From Chloroflexota bacterium (lineage in GTDB: Bacteria > Chloroflexota > Limnocylindria > Limnocylindrales > CSP1-4), in NCBI GenBank assembly GCA_021786915.1, contig JAJYMP010000261.1, positions 1 through 6,751 on the forward strand: a stretch of DNA of 6,751 bases, written 5' to 3'. Made by a program: the position numbers and the translations under genes. The notes beneath the pieces are model-generated. The model worked only from the letters and a program-made list of their open reading frames with translations. It had not been told where the DNA came from and did not search any database. Positions within the stretch are counted from its first letter, which is position 1. The number at the start of each line of letters is the position of its first letter. Below, piece after piece: positions 1-5,694 of this stretch.

Positions 1-785
1 ACGACCATGCCCTCCAGGACCAGGCCTTCGACCTCAAGTCAGTGACCGGCGACGCGAAGGACCAGAGCGACCGCACGCTGGCCCGGACGGCGCTCGTGGA
101 GGGCGATGCCACGCTGCTGATGAGCCTGTGGGCCCAGAAGAACCTGACCCCGGCACAGCTGATCCAGATCGCTGGCTCCGCCGACCCCGCGTCGCAGGCC
201 GCGCTCGACGCGGCCCCGCCGATCCTGCGCCAGACGCTCCTCTGGCCGTACACCGCGGGCCTGTCGATGGCGCTCGGCGCCTACCAGACCAGCGCCAGCT
301 TCGCCGGTGTGGACGCCCTGTGGAAGAACCCGCCCGACACCACCGAGCAGCTGCTCCACGCGGACAAGCTCGCGACTCGCGAACCTGCGATCCCGGTGGC
401 GTTCCCGGCGGACTTCGCCAAGCGGCTCGGCTCGGGCTGGAAGGTGGCGATGGAGGACACGCTGGGCGAGCTCGAGCTCAACATCCTGATGCAGACCGGC
501 GACGCCAACGCGGGCACCGATCCCGCGGCCGGCTGGGGTGGCGACCGCGTCGCCCTCGTGGAGGGTCCCGGCGGGTCCACGGGCGCGGTCGTGGACACGG
601 CCTGGGACACCCCGGTGGCCGCCGCGAACGCATACGCCGAGCTCCAGAAGCTCGTGGCGAAGCTCGATGCGGCGGGCAAGCACGCGAGCGCGCTGATGCC
701 CTCGGCCAGCCGGGTCGTGCTCGTGTCGGCCGGCTCGGCAGCCACCCTGGGCGCCATCTCGAACGTCCTGGGGCTGGCCGGCTAG
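1..785 (+). CDS. Gluzincin-like metallopeptidase-family protein, C-terminal part (5' truncated)
   Basis: The open frame enters from the left edge; the first complete codon is at base 3 and the stop is TAG at 783-785, giving about 260 visible codons. The frame begins D-H-A-L-Q-D-Q-A-F-D-L, which resembles the end of an H-E-x-x-H zinc motif followed by the ALQDQ signature of a family of bacterial putative metallopeptidases. The first His and Glu would lie just outside the window. About 30 residues on comes A-L-V-E-G-D-A (Glu codon 99-101), the usual place of the third zinc ligand in that family. Further family-like stretches are TTEQLLH (about 340-360) and AAGWGGDRVALVEG near 523-567. A GTG at 42 is not a credible start because it would remove the HALQDQ segment and has no clear ribosome binding site. 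No membrane helix is visible in this part. Substrate and role are unknown; metallopeptidase activity is inferred from motifs only. It converges on argS across an 81-base gap. Confidence 0.7.
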   Translation, partial: DHALQDQAFDLKSVTGDAKDQSDRTLARTALVEGDATLLMSLWAQKNLTPAQLIQIAGSADPASQAALDAAPPILRQTLLWPYTAGLSMALGAYQTSASFAGVDALWKNPPDTTEQLLHADKLATREPAIPVAFPADFAKRLGSGWKVAMEDTLGELELNILMQTGDANAGTDPAAGWGGDRVALVEGPGGSTGAVVDTAWDTPVAAANAYAELQKLVAKLDAAGKHASALMPSASRVVLVSAGSAATLGAISNVLGLAG

Positions 786-812
786 GGTCGCGACGTCGGG
801 GCGCCCGGGGCA

Positions 813-846
813 CGGCGCCAGGGGAGCCAGCGGCGCCAGGGGCGCC
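813..846. repeat. Short GC-rich direct repeat and hairpin in the convergent gap
   Basis: A 12-base element (CGGCGCCAGGGG) occurs at 813-824 and again at 831-842. GGCGCC at 832-837 and 841-846 can pair as a 6-bp stem with a 3-base loop. It lies between the stop of the left gene (785) and the stop of argS (867-869), where a bidirectional terminator would be expected. The stem is short and has no T-run on either side, so the terminator role is only a guess. Confidence 0.3.
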
Positions 847-866
847 ATGGGGCGTCCAGCCGGGCG

Positions 867-2561
867 CTACATCGACTCGGGCGCCGAGATCCCCAGCAGG
901 CCGAGGGCGTTGGCCAGCGTCGTCTTGGTCGCCAGCGCCAGCGCGAGGCGCCGCGCCGACCGCTCCGGCTCGGCCTCGTCCACCACCCGCGCGTCGCGGT
1001 AGAACGCGTGGAACTGCGTCGCGAGCTCGGTCGCGTAGGCCGTGATGCCCTGCGTCTCCTCGGCCACCACCGCGTCCTCGACCACCTCCGGCAGCCGCGA
1101 CACGACGCGCGCCAGCGCCGACTCGGGCTCGCCGGCGAGCAGCCCCTCGATCGAAGACGCGGGCGCCAGCCCCGCGGCCTCCGCCTTGCGCAGGATCGAC
1201 GCGATCCGCGCGTGGGCGTACTGCACGTAGTAGACGGGGTTCTCGGCCGACTGCTTCTTGGCGAGCTCGATGTCGAAGTCGATCTCCACGTGGGCCGCGC
1301 GCGAGGCGAAGAACCAGCGGGCGGCATCGGTGCCCACCGCGTCGAGCAGGTCGTCGAGCGTGACGAAGGTGCCGGCGCGCTTCGACATCGACACCTCGAC
1401 GCCGTCGGCGACGAAGCGCACCCAGCCGATCAGCAGCACCTGGTAGTGCTCGGGGTCGTAGCCCATGGCCTGTGCCGCGTTCTTGTTCCGCGCGACCGTT
1501 CCGTGGTGGTCCACGCCCCAGATGTAGATGAGGTGGTCGAAGCCGCGGCTGAACTTCTCGGTCACGTAGCCGATGTCGGCGGCGAAGTACGTCGGCCGCC
1601 CGTCGGACTTGTAGATGACGCGGTCCTTGTCGTCGCCGTAGGTCGTGGAGCGGAACCAGGTGGCGCCGTCCTGCTGGTAGACCTCGCCCGCCTCGCGCAG
1701 CCGCGCCACCGCCCGCTCCACCCAGCCCTCGTCGTGGAGCGAGGCCTCGCTCTTCCAGACGTCGAAGTGGACGCCCAGCCGCGCGAGGGACGCCTCGATC
1801 ATCGTCCGGACCTGCCTCGACGCCCAGCCGCCGAGGACCGCGTCCTCCTGCGCCCCGTCGGCCGTGGCGGCGGCCCAGACGTCGTCGGGCACGGCCGCCG
1901 CCAGCTGCTCGACGTAGGCGCCCTTGTAGCCGTCCGCCGGCACGGGGTCGCCCCGCTTGCGCGCCGCGACCGAGGCGCCGAGGTGGTTGATCTGGGCGCC
2001 CGAGTCGTTGAAGTAGTACTCGCGCGTCACCTGCTGCCCCCCCGCCTCGAGAACCCGGCACAGCAGGTCGCCCACGAACGCGCCGCGGGCATTGCCCACG
2101 GTCAGCGGGCCCGTCGGGTTGGCCGAGACGAACTCGACGTTCACCTTGCGCGGGTTGACCGCGGGGATGCGGCCCCACGCCGCTGGCGCGATCAGGACGC
2201 CGGCCACCAGCGCTTCGTACGCGGTGTCCGCCACGTGCAGGTTGAGGAACCCGGGGCGTGCGACGTCCACCGAGGTGAACAGCCCCGCGTCGGGGCCGGA
2301 CCGCAGCGCCGCGGCCAAGGCCTCGGCGATGTCGAGCGGCGCTCGGCGCAGCGGCCGGGCGAGCTTCATCGCGAGGTTGGTCGTGAAGTCGCCGAACACC
2401 GCGTTGCCCGGGCGATCCACCTCGACCGCCGGAGCCGCCGCCCGGTCCACGAGGGCCGGCAGGGCGCCGCTCGCCACCGCCGAGCCCCAGCCGCGCTCGA
2501 TCGCGGCGCGGACGCCAGCGCGGATGGCGACGGGGGCGACGAGATCGGCTGCGCTGGACAC
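867..2561 (-). CDS. argS: Arginine--tRNA ligase (ArgRS), class I, with an altered HIGH motif
   Basis: Charges tRNA-Arg with arginine using ATP in the cytoplasm. The protein is 564 aa, the usual length for bacterial ArgRS. Domains in order: N-terminal tRNA-recognition domain (about 1-115) with GDFTTNLAM at 57-65; catalytic Rossmann core (about 135-415) containing SANPTGP at 146-152, EYYFNDSGAQ at 181-190 and WGVDHHG at 348-354; the KMSKS-type loop as SMSKR at 391-395, followed by AGTFVTLDDLL; and a C-terminal DALR anticodon-binding helical domain (about 440-564) beginning near NPVYYVQYAHARI and ending GLLGISAPESM. The GTG start at 2559-2561 is chosen because AGGAG lies 5 bases upstream and the N-terminus then matches the family. 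A longer frame reaching 2978 has no family support in its extra part. The HIGH motif reads T-V-G-N at 154-157 (bases 2091-2102), so both histidines are replaced; the surrounding residues are intact. It is transcribed divergently from surface protein A and looks monocistronic here. Confidence 0.97.
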   Translation of the reverse strand: MSSAADLVAPVAIRAGVRAAIERGWGSAVASGALPALVDRAAAPAVEVDRPGNAVFGDFTTNLAMKLARPLRRAPLDIAEALAAALRSGPDAGLFTSVDVARPGFLNLHVADTAYEALVAGVLIAPAAWGRIPAVNPRKVNVEFVSANPTGPLTVGNARGAFVGDLLCRVLEAGGQQVTREYYFNDSGAQINHLGASVAARKRGDPVPADGYKGAYVEQLAAAVPDDVWAAATADGAQEDAVLGGWASRQVRTMIEASLARLGVHFDVWKSEASLHDEGWVERAVARLREAGEVYQQDGATWFRSTTYGDDKDRVIYKSDGRPTYFAADIGYVTEKFSRGFDHLIYIWGVDHHGTVARNKNAAQAMGYDPEHYQVLLIGWVRFVADGVEVSMSKRAGTFVTLDDLLDAVGTDAARWFFASRAAHVEIDFDIELAKKQSAENPVYYVQYAHARIASILRKAEAAGLAPASSIEGLLAGEPESALARVVSRLPEVVEDAVVAEETQGITAYATELATQFHAFYRDARVVDEAEPERSARRLALALATKTTLANALGLLGISAPESM

Positions 2562-2566
2562 ACGGG

Positions 2567-2571
2567 CTCCT
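2567..2571 (-). promoter_or_regulatory. Ribosome binding site of argS
   Basis: On the minus strand AGGAG is followed by the 5-base spacer CCCGT and then the GTG start at 2561. This decides the start among several upstream alternatives. Confidence 0.8.
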
Positions 2572-2594
2572 GTTGGCGGTGGGGACTGGGCGCC

Positions 2595-2600
2595 ATCGTA
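2595..2600 (-). promoter_or_regulatory. Possible -10 element for argS
   Basis: The minus strand reads TACGAT here, a TAnnnT-type -10 box, ending 33 bases before the GTG start and so implying a leader of roughly 25-30 bases. No convincing -35 hexamer stands 16-18 bases further upstream, so support is weak. Confidence 0.25.
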
Positions 2601-2913
2601 CCGGCTTCGGGCCTCGCGCAGGCCGATCACCAAGGGCCGCGCCGGCGCCCTCCGCCCGAGGATCGGCCGGTGCGGGCCGGCAAGCCTGTGTCGAGATTGC
2701 TGGGGATCGACCAGCACCTCTGGCGCGACCGCCCCTACGTTCGGCGGCGCTGCGCCCTCCGTGGGTTGTCGCCAGTCGAGCGCCGCCGCATGCGTTCTGC
2801 AATGTCCTTGCGCGGCGACGTTGCGGTGGAGTCTCGCGACTCGCTCGATGATCCGGCGTGTGCCACCTGCCAGGGTCGCACGGTGTCGAATCTCGGCGGT
2901 TGCCGCCAGTAGC

Positions 2914-2920
2914 GGGAGGT
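2914..2920 (+). promoter_or_regulatory. Ribosome binding site of surface protein A
   Basis: GGGAGGT with a 5-base spacer (CTCGA) before ATG 2926. It fixes the start within a frame that is open far upstream, and the chosen start places a signal peptide at the very N-terminus. Confidence 0.8.
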
Positions 2921-2925
2921 CTCGA

Positions 2926-3672
2926 ATGTCGCGCACGCAACGGAGCCTGCGCTCGGCGGCTTGGCTCGCCACGGTCACCCTGGTCCTCGTCGCCTTCGTC
3001 GCGCCAGACGTCGCGAGAGCGTGGACGGCGCCGACCGTTTCCCCGCTCTGCGCGCCCGACGCTGACCACTACGAGTTCACGGTCACCCTGGTCCAGGAGA
3101 GCAACTACAACTTCGACTGGTCGTTCGGCACCAGCGGGGTTTGGACCACTGTCGCTGGCCACGAGGGCAACAACGACCTCGTGGTCCTGCGCGGCACCGG
3201 GGATCTCTTCGTCCGATGGAGCAGCGACCACTCCTCGGTGGGGCAGGCAACGCCCGTCGGCACCCTCTGCGCGTCGGCATCTCCCAGCGCGAGCGCGCCC
3301 GTCCAGAGCGAGTCGCTCTCGCCCAGCGAGACTGCGACCACCTCGCCCACCGGGAGCGTCTTGCCGACCACCTCGCCCACCGGGAGCGTCTTGCCGACCG
3401 CCTCGCCCACCGGGAGCGTCTTGCCGACCGCCTCGGCTGCCGCGTCCCCCAGCGCGACCGCGCCCGTGCAGGGCGAGTCCATCGCGCCCAGCAACAGCGC
3501 CTCGCCGTCCGGGGCGGTTCTCGGTGAGGCCGGTGGGCCAACCCTCACGCCGCCTCCCACTGACAGCGTCGCCCGGAGCGCGCCGACCTCGGACAGCTGG
3601 CGGCTGATGCTCATCGGCATGGCGGCCCTCCTGTCCGTCGGACTCGTCCTGAGGCCAACCCGCCGCCGCTGA
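2926..3672 (+). CDS. Secreted, C-terminally anchored Ser/Pro/Thr-rich surface protein (protein A)
   Basis: A 248-aa protein of no family I recognise. Residues 1-32 form a signal peptide: SRTQRSLRS, a hydrophobic core from AAWLATVTLVLVAFVAP, and likely cleavage after VARA. The mature head, about 33-115, is rich in beta-type sequence and has only two Cys, C42 and C115, likely a disulfide. From 116 to about 200 there is a Ser/Pro/Thr/Ala stalk with three copies of a 10-residue repeat ([T/A]SPTGSVLPT, residues 139-168) flanked by two similar 17-residue blocks (118-134 and 173-189). The C-terminus has TPPPTDS at 208-214, a hydrophobic helix at about 227-242 and a final RPTRRR, which together resemble a cell-wall sorting signal (P-P-P-T-D in place of L-P-x-T-G) or a plain C-terminal membrane anchor. 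The protein is expected outside the membrane. Surface protein B follows 263 bases downstream with matching signal peptide and anchor, so the two look paralogous. Function is unknown; adhesion or envelope structure is only a guess. Confidence 0.85.
   Translation: MSRTQRSLRSAAWLATVTLVLVAFVAPDVARAWTAPTVSPLCAPDADHYEFTVTLVQESNYNFDWSFGTSGVWTTVAGHEGNNDLVVLRGTGDLFVRWSSDHSSVGQATPVGTLCASASPSASAPVQSESLSPSETATTSPTGSVLPTTSPTGSVLPTASPTGSVLPTASAAASPSATAPVQGESIAPSNSASPSGAVLGEAGGPTLTPPPTDSVARSAPTSDSWRLMLIGMAALLSVGLVLRPTRRR
3277..3492 (+). repeat. Paired 51-bp coding duplication flanking the decapeptide repeats
   Basis: Bases 3277-3327 and 3442-3492 encode similar 17-residue blocks (ASPSASAPVQSESLSPS and ASPSATAPVQGESIAPS), 165 bases apart in the same frame. 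The bracketed segment holds the three 30-bp repeats. The arrangement suggests an older duplication later split by expansion of the shorter unit. Confidence 0.75.
3340..3429 (+). repeat. Three tandem 30-bp repeats in the stalk of protein A
   Basis: Three in-frame 30-base units start at 3340, 3370 and 3400. The first two are identical; the third differs at its first base (ACC to GCC, Thr to Ala). Each encodes [T/A]SPTGSVLPT. The near-identity points to recent expansion by slippage or unequal recombination. Confidence 0.95.
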
Positions 3673-3846
3673 CTCGCCCTTCCGGCCCGGGCGCCCAGGG
3701 CAGGACCATTGGGCCATGACGCCCGTTGACGGCGGGCACCGCGATCTCCTCGAAACACGACCCAACCCCACACATCCGCACAGGCACCCCGGGCGCCGCG
3801 GTCAGCCAGTTATGTCGCCGTAAGGGCGGCCGGCATCACCATTGAC

Positions 3847-3870
3847 GCGCGCCTCCTCTGCGAGGCGCGC
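3847..3870. other. 9-bp perfect hairpin between proteins A and B
   Basis: GCGCGCCTC (3847-3855) pairs perfectly with GAGGCGCGC (3862-3870) around a 6-base loop. It starts 174 bases after the stop of protein A and ends 65 bases before the start of protein B. There is no T-run after it. It could be a distant factor-independent-like terminator for A, a 5'-leader structure for B, or a DNA-binding dyad. The remaining bases of the 3673-3935 gap show no gene and no convincing promoter. Confidence 0.45.
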
Positions 3871-3924
3871 CTGGGCCCACCCCAGCGCACACCATTCATT
3901 GGCGGCGTATGCCGTCGATTGTCC

Positions 3925-3930
3925 GGGGAG
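3925..3930 (+). promoter_or_regulatory. Ribosome binding site of surface protein B
   Basis: GGGGAG followed by the 5-base spacer TTCGC and ATG 3936. An in-frame ATG at 3909 has no comparable site upstream and would add nine residues before the signal peptide, so 3936 is preferred. Confidence 0.7.
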
Positions 3931-3935
3931 TTCGC

Positions 3936-5093
3936 ATGCGACATCACAGGAGTCTCAGGGCGGCAGGCTGGTTGGCCGCCGCCGGGCTGATCACCGCGGC
4001 ACTGTTCGCGCCGGCGGCTGCAAGTGCACACACGCCGTCGGTCAGCTTCCAGTGCAACGCGGACCACGTCCCCGTCTTGACCATCAACCTCCAGTACTAC
4101 AGCTCGACCCGAGATCACCCGACGGACAACTGGGTGAAGGCTTCGATCGACTCGACCTCGGTGCTGCCCCAGACGTCCTTCGGTTCGTCGTTCTCGACCA
4201 TGAGGTCGATGACGGCTGCCGACGGCAGCACCACCCACACCGCGGTCGTCCAGGTCTACGCATGGGACGACCCGAACGGCACCAACCACTGGACGACAAC
4301 CATCACGAAGATCAGCGCGACATGCCCCCCGCCGACCACCCCGCCGACCACGCCGCCGACGACCCCGCCGACCACGCCGCCGACCACGCCGCCGACCACG
4401 CCGCCGACGACCCCGCCGACCACGCCGCCGACGACCCCGCCGACGTACTGCATCGCGGTGCACAAGAGCAACCAGAACGAGGCGGCCCTCGCCGGCGCCG
4501 TGTTCACGCTCTCCTCGGGTGAGGTCCAGATCAGCCAGAAGACCACGAACAGCGACGGGTACGCCGAGTGGTGCGGCCTGGAGGCTGGCTCCTACGCGCT
4601 CGCCGAGACGAGCGCGCCCGCCGGGTACGTGCCGGTTGGGAGCCAGGTCGTCTCGGTGCCCGAGGACTGCCCCGAGACGCAACTCGCCGTCGCCGAGTCG
4701 GCCGTGTGCACGGTCGACCTGTCGTTGATCGACGCGACGACCCCGCCGACCACGCCGCCGACGACCCCGCCGACCACGCCGCCGACGACCCCGCCGACCA
4801 CGCCGCCGACGACCCCGCCGACGACCCCGCCGACGACCCCGCCGACCACGCCGCCGACGACCCCGCCGACCACGCCGCCCCAGCCCGAGGTGACGCCCAC
4901 GCCCACCGCCACCCCCTCGGGGACGGTCGCGGCCGAGACGGGCACGCCCCAGGTGACCCCGCCGTCCACCGACGCCCTCGGCCCCTCCGGCGGCCCCTCC
5001 GGCGGCGCCCTGCCGATGGTCCTCGGGATCGTCTCCCTCGTCCTCTTCGCCGTCCTGGCCGTCACGCCCGCGCGGAGGCGCTCGCGCCGCTAG
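3936..5093 (+). CDS. Secreted surface protein with TTPP stalks, SpaA/CnaB-like domain and C-terminal anchor (protein B)
   Basis: A 385-aa protein. Residues 1-31 form a signal peptide (RHHRSLRAAGWLAAAGL..., cleavage near AASA/H). A beta-rich head domain, about 32-130, is bounded by C40 and C130. Then nine TTPP units (134-169), a prealbumin-fold SpaA/CnaB-type domain (about 171-266), twelve TTPP units (268-315), a Thr/Pro/Ser linker, TPPSTDA at 341-347, a hydrophobic helix at about 358-376, and an Arg-rich tail (380-385). The SpaA-type signature is clear: LAGAVFTL, then SDGYAEWCGLEAGSYALAETSAPAGY. K177 in the first strand and E224 in the LAET strand sit where isopeptide-forming Lys and catalytic Glu lie in this fold; D266 could be the acceptor. 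Four Cys (172, 213, 245, 258) offer disulfides instead. Pro/Thr stalks are typical wall-spanning, often glycosylated spacers. The likely role is an extracellular structural or adhesive protein; the specific ligand is unknown. A strong hairpin follows at 5142-5172. Confidence 0.9.
   Translation: MRHHRSLRAAGWLAAAGLITAALFAPAAASAHTPSVSFQCNADHVPVLTINLQYYSSTRDHPTDNWVKASIDSTSVLPQTSFGSSFSTMRSMTAADGSTTHTAVVQVYAWDDPNGTNHWTTTITKISATCPPPTTPPTTPPTTPPTTPPTTPPTTPPTTPPTTPPTTPPTYCIAVHKSNQNEAALAGAVFTLSSGEVQISQKTTNSDGYAEWCGLEAGSYALAETSAPAGYVPVGSQVVSVPEDCPETQLAVAESAVCTVDLSLIDATTPPTTPPTTPPTTPPTTPPTTPPTTPPTTPPTTPPTTPPTTPPTTPPQPEVTPTPTATPSGTVAAETGTPQVTPPSTDALGPSGGPSGGALPMVLGIVSLVLFAVLAVTPARRRSRR
4335..4442 (+). repeat. 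First TTPP array of protein B, 9 x 12 bp
   Basis: Nine uninterrupted in-frame 12-base units encode Thr-Thr-Pro-Pro. Proline is always CCG except in the unit junction reads; the two Thr codons are ACC/ACG in either order, with one ACC-ACC unit at the start. The array joins the head domain directly to the SpaA-like domain. Confidence 0.98.
4737..4880 (+). repeat. Second TTPP array of protein B, 12 x 12 bp
   Basis: Twelve in-frame units between the SpaA-like domain and the C-terminal anchor. Every unit uses one ACC and one ACG codon. The first six units strictly alternate ACG-ACC and ACC-ACG, a 24-bp higher-order period, and the last proline codon is CCC. The plus strand contains no T across the array. 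Confidence 0.98.
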
Positions 5094-5106
5094 CCGGCGA
5101 ACAGCC

Positions 5107-5126
5107 CCCGCCCCCGGTGGGGCGGG
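5107..5126. other. 8-bp GC hairpin just after protein B
   Basis: CCCGCCCC (5107-5114) pairs with GGGGCGGG (5119-5126) around CGGT. It lies 14 bases after the stop codon, upstream of a larger hairpin. The two may act together as a tandem terminator. Confidence 0.4.
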
Positions 5127-5141
5127 CCGCACCGAACCCGT

Positions 5142-5172
5142 GAGAGCCGGGGCCCGTCGGGCCCCGGCTCTC
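5142..5172 (+). terminator. Strong GC-rich terminator-like hairpin after protein B
   Basis: A perfect 14-bp stem with a 3-base loop (GTC): GAGAGCCGGGGCCC at 5142-5155 with its complement at 5159-5172, beginning 49 bases after the stop of protein B. There is no T-run afterwards, as is common in high-GC bacteria. The position after a gene end and before a long gene-free stretch supports a termination role. Confidence 0.7.
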
Positions 5173-5335
5173 CGCTTGCCGTCGCCCGCTCGGCCCAACA
5201 TGGGCGCGACACACAAGACGCCATCCGTAGCGCCCGCCCGTGCCGCGGTCCCCGCATCGGGCCGAAACGGTGCTGGAGCGCACCGGAACCGTATCGCTGA
5301 GGGCCGTTGCGCACGTGGAACCTACGCAAATCACC

Positions 5336-5363
5336 CTAGTATTGCCCCAATAGGGCTAGTACC
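5336..5363. promoter_or_regulatory. Composite operator-like element (CTAGTA direct repeat around a dyad)
   Basis: CTAGTA occurs at 5336-5341 and 5356-5361, exactly 20 bases apart, about two helical turns. Between and overlapping them are inverted repeats TATTG-CCC-CAATA (5340-5352) and GCCC-CAATA-GGGC (5344-5356). Two binding half-sites on the same DNA face are typical of dimeric activators. No named regulator can be assigned from the sequence. Confidence 0.4.
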
Positions 5364-5375
5364 TTCAGCGGCCCA

Positions 5376-5414
5376 CACCCCCCATTCGGGGGGTGACGCC
5401 CGCGGTTTTCCGCG
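5376..5414. other. Two adjacent hairpins downstream of the composite element
   Basis: CACCCCCC (5376-5383) pairs with GGGGGGTG (5388-5395) around ATTC. It is followed at once by CGCGG (5401-5405) pairing with CCGCG (5410-5414) around TTTT. Either could be an RNA structure or a DNA dyad. Position just after the CTAGTA element suggests they belong to one control region. Confidence 0.4.
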
Positions 5415-5517
5415 ACCGAGTCCGGGCGAGTCGGGACGATGGCGGAGACGGAGTGGGGGGTTATCTGCCGACACCGGAGCCGCCCGGTGGCCGGACCGTT
5501 CCAGGAGGAGCGGGGAC

Positions 5518-5694
5518 ATGTCTCGGGGACGGTTGGCGCGAACGCTTGCGCGGATGGTGCGAATCTGCACCGGTCCATGCACCCGGCCACGGCATCCGAC
5601 GCTGAACAGAACACATTTCGTGGCAGTCCGGTGGATATTTGTGCAGTACCTTTTGCCGACTCCGGGTAGTACTGTTGGGTGGACCGCGCGCTAG
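5518..5694 (+). CDS. Candidate small ORF, 58 aa, unrecognised
   Basis: ATG 5518 is preceded by AGGAGGAG at 5503-5510 with a 7-base spacer, a better ribosome binding site than those of its larger neighbours. The product starts MSRGRLARTLARMVRIC, is basic, has two Cys (C17, C21) and ends at TAG 5692-5694. Against it, third-position GC is only around 60 percent, far below the flanking genes; no hydrophobic segment or known motif is seen; and its 3' part overlaps an inverted repeat. It could be a leader peptide, a decayed gene start, or chance. Confidence 0.22.
   Translation: MSRGRLARTLARMVRICTGPCTRPRHPTLNRTHFVAVRWIFVQYLLPTPGSTVGWTAR
5644..5674. promoter_or_regulatory. Inverted repeat CAGTAC...GTACTG
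   Basis: CAGTAC at 5644-5649 and GTACTG at 5669-5674 form a perfect 6-bp inverted repeat with a 19-base spacer, half-site centres about 25 bases apart. The GTAGTAC/AGTACC wording recalls the TAGTACC at 5357-5363, so one regulator could bind both. Located about 260 bases before protein C. Confidence 0.3.

Larger units (their letters stand above)
2562..2925. other. Divergent intergenic region between argS and surface protein A
   Basis: These 364 bases hold no credible gene. Frames crossing it on either strand are continuations of overlapping frames without start signals. It should carry the promoters of both flanking genes. Visible items are the argS ribosome binding site and possible -10 box at its left end, an imperfectly placed dyad GAGTC-TCGC-GACTC at 2829-2842, a small hairpin GGCGG-TTG-CCGCC at 2895-2907, and the ribosome binding site of surface protein A at 2914-2920. 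No clear -35/-10 pair could be assigned for the rightward gene. Confidence 0.5.

Noticed and set aside
2562..2978. N-terminal extension of ArgRS by up to 139 residues
   Set aside because: The extra sequence has no family resemblance, overlaps the start of protein A, and the GTG at 2561 has its own AGGAG site.
3726..3754. TTGACG as a -35 box for protein B
   Set aside because: No -10-like hexamer stands 16-18 bases downstream; the same holds for TTGACG at 3842-3847.
478..3771. Very long minus-strand frame (1097 codons) across argS and its neighbours
   Set aside because: It reads argS in the wrong frame, is Arg/Gly/Pro-rich without domains, and is explained by the lack of stop codons in high-GC DNA.
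4335..4880. CRISPR array suggested by short regular repeats
   Set aside because: The units are contiguous 12-bp coding repeats with no unique spacers and no cas genes nearby.
3810..5216. Long minus-strand frame opposite protein B rich in RRGRRG
   Set aside because: It is the antisense shadow of the TTPP arrays; the plus strand has a signal peptide, ribosome binding site and anchor, so the minus frame is not the gene.
5285..5308. GGAAC-N16-GTT resembling an extracytoplasmic sigma factor promoter
   Set aside because: The match is short, spacing is uncertain, it lies over 600 bases from the nearest confident start, and such matches are frequent by chance.
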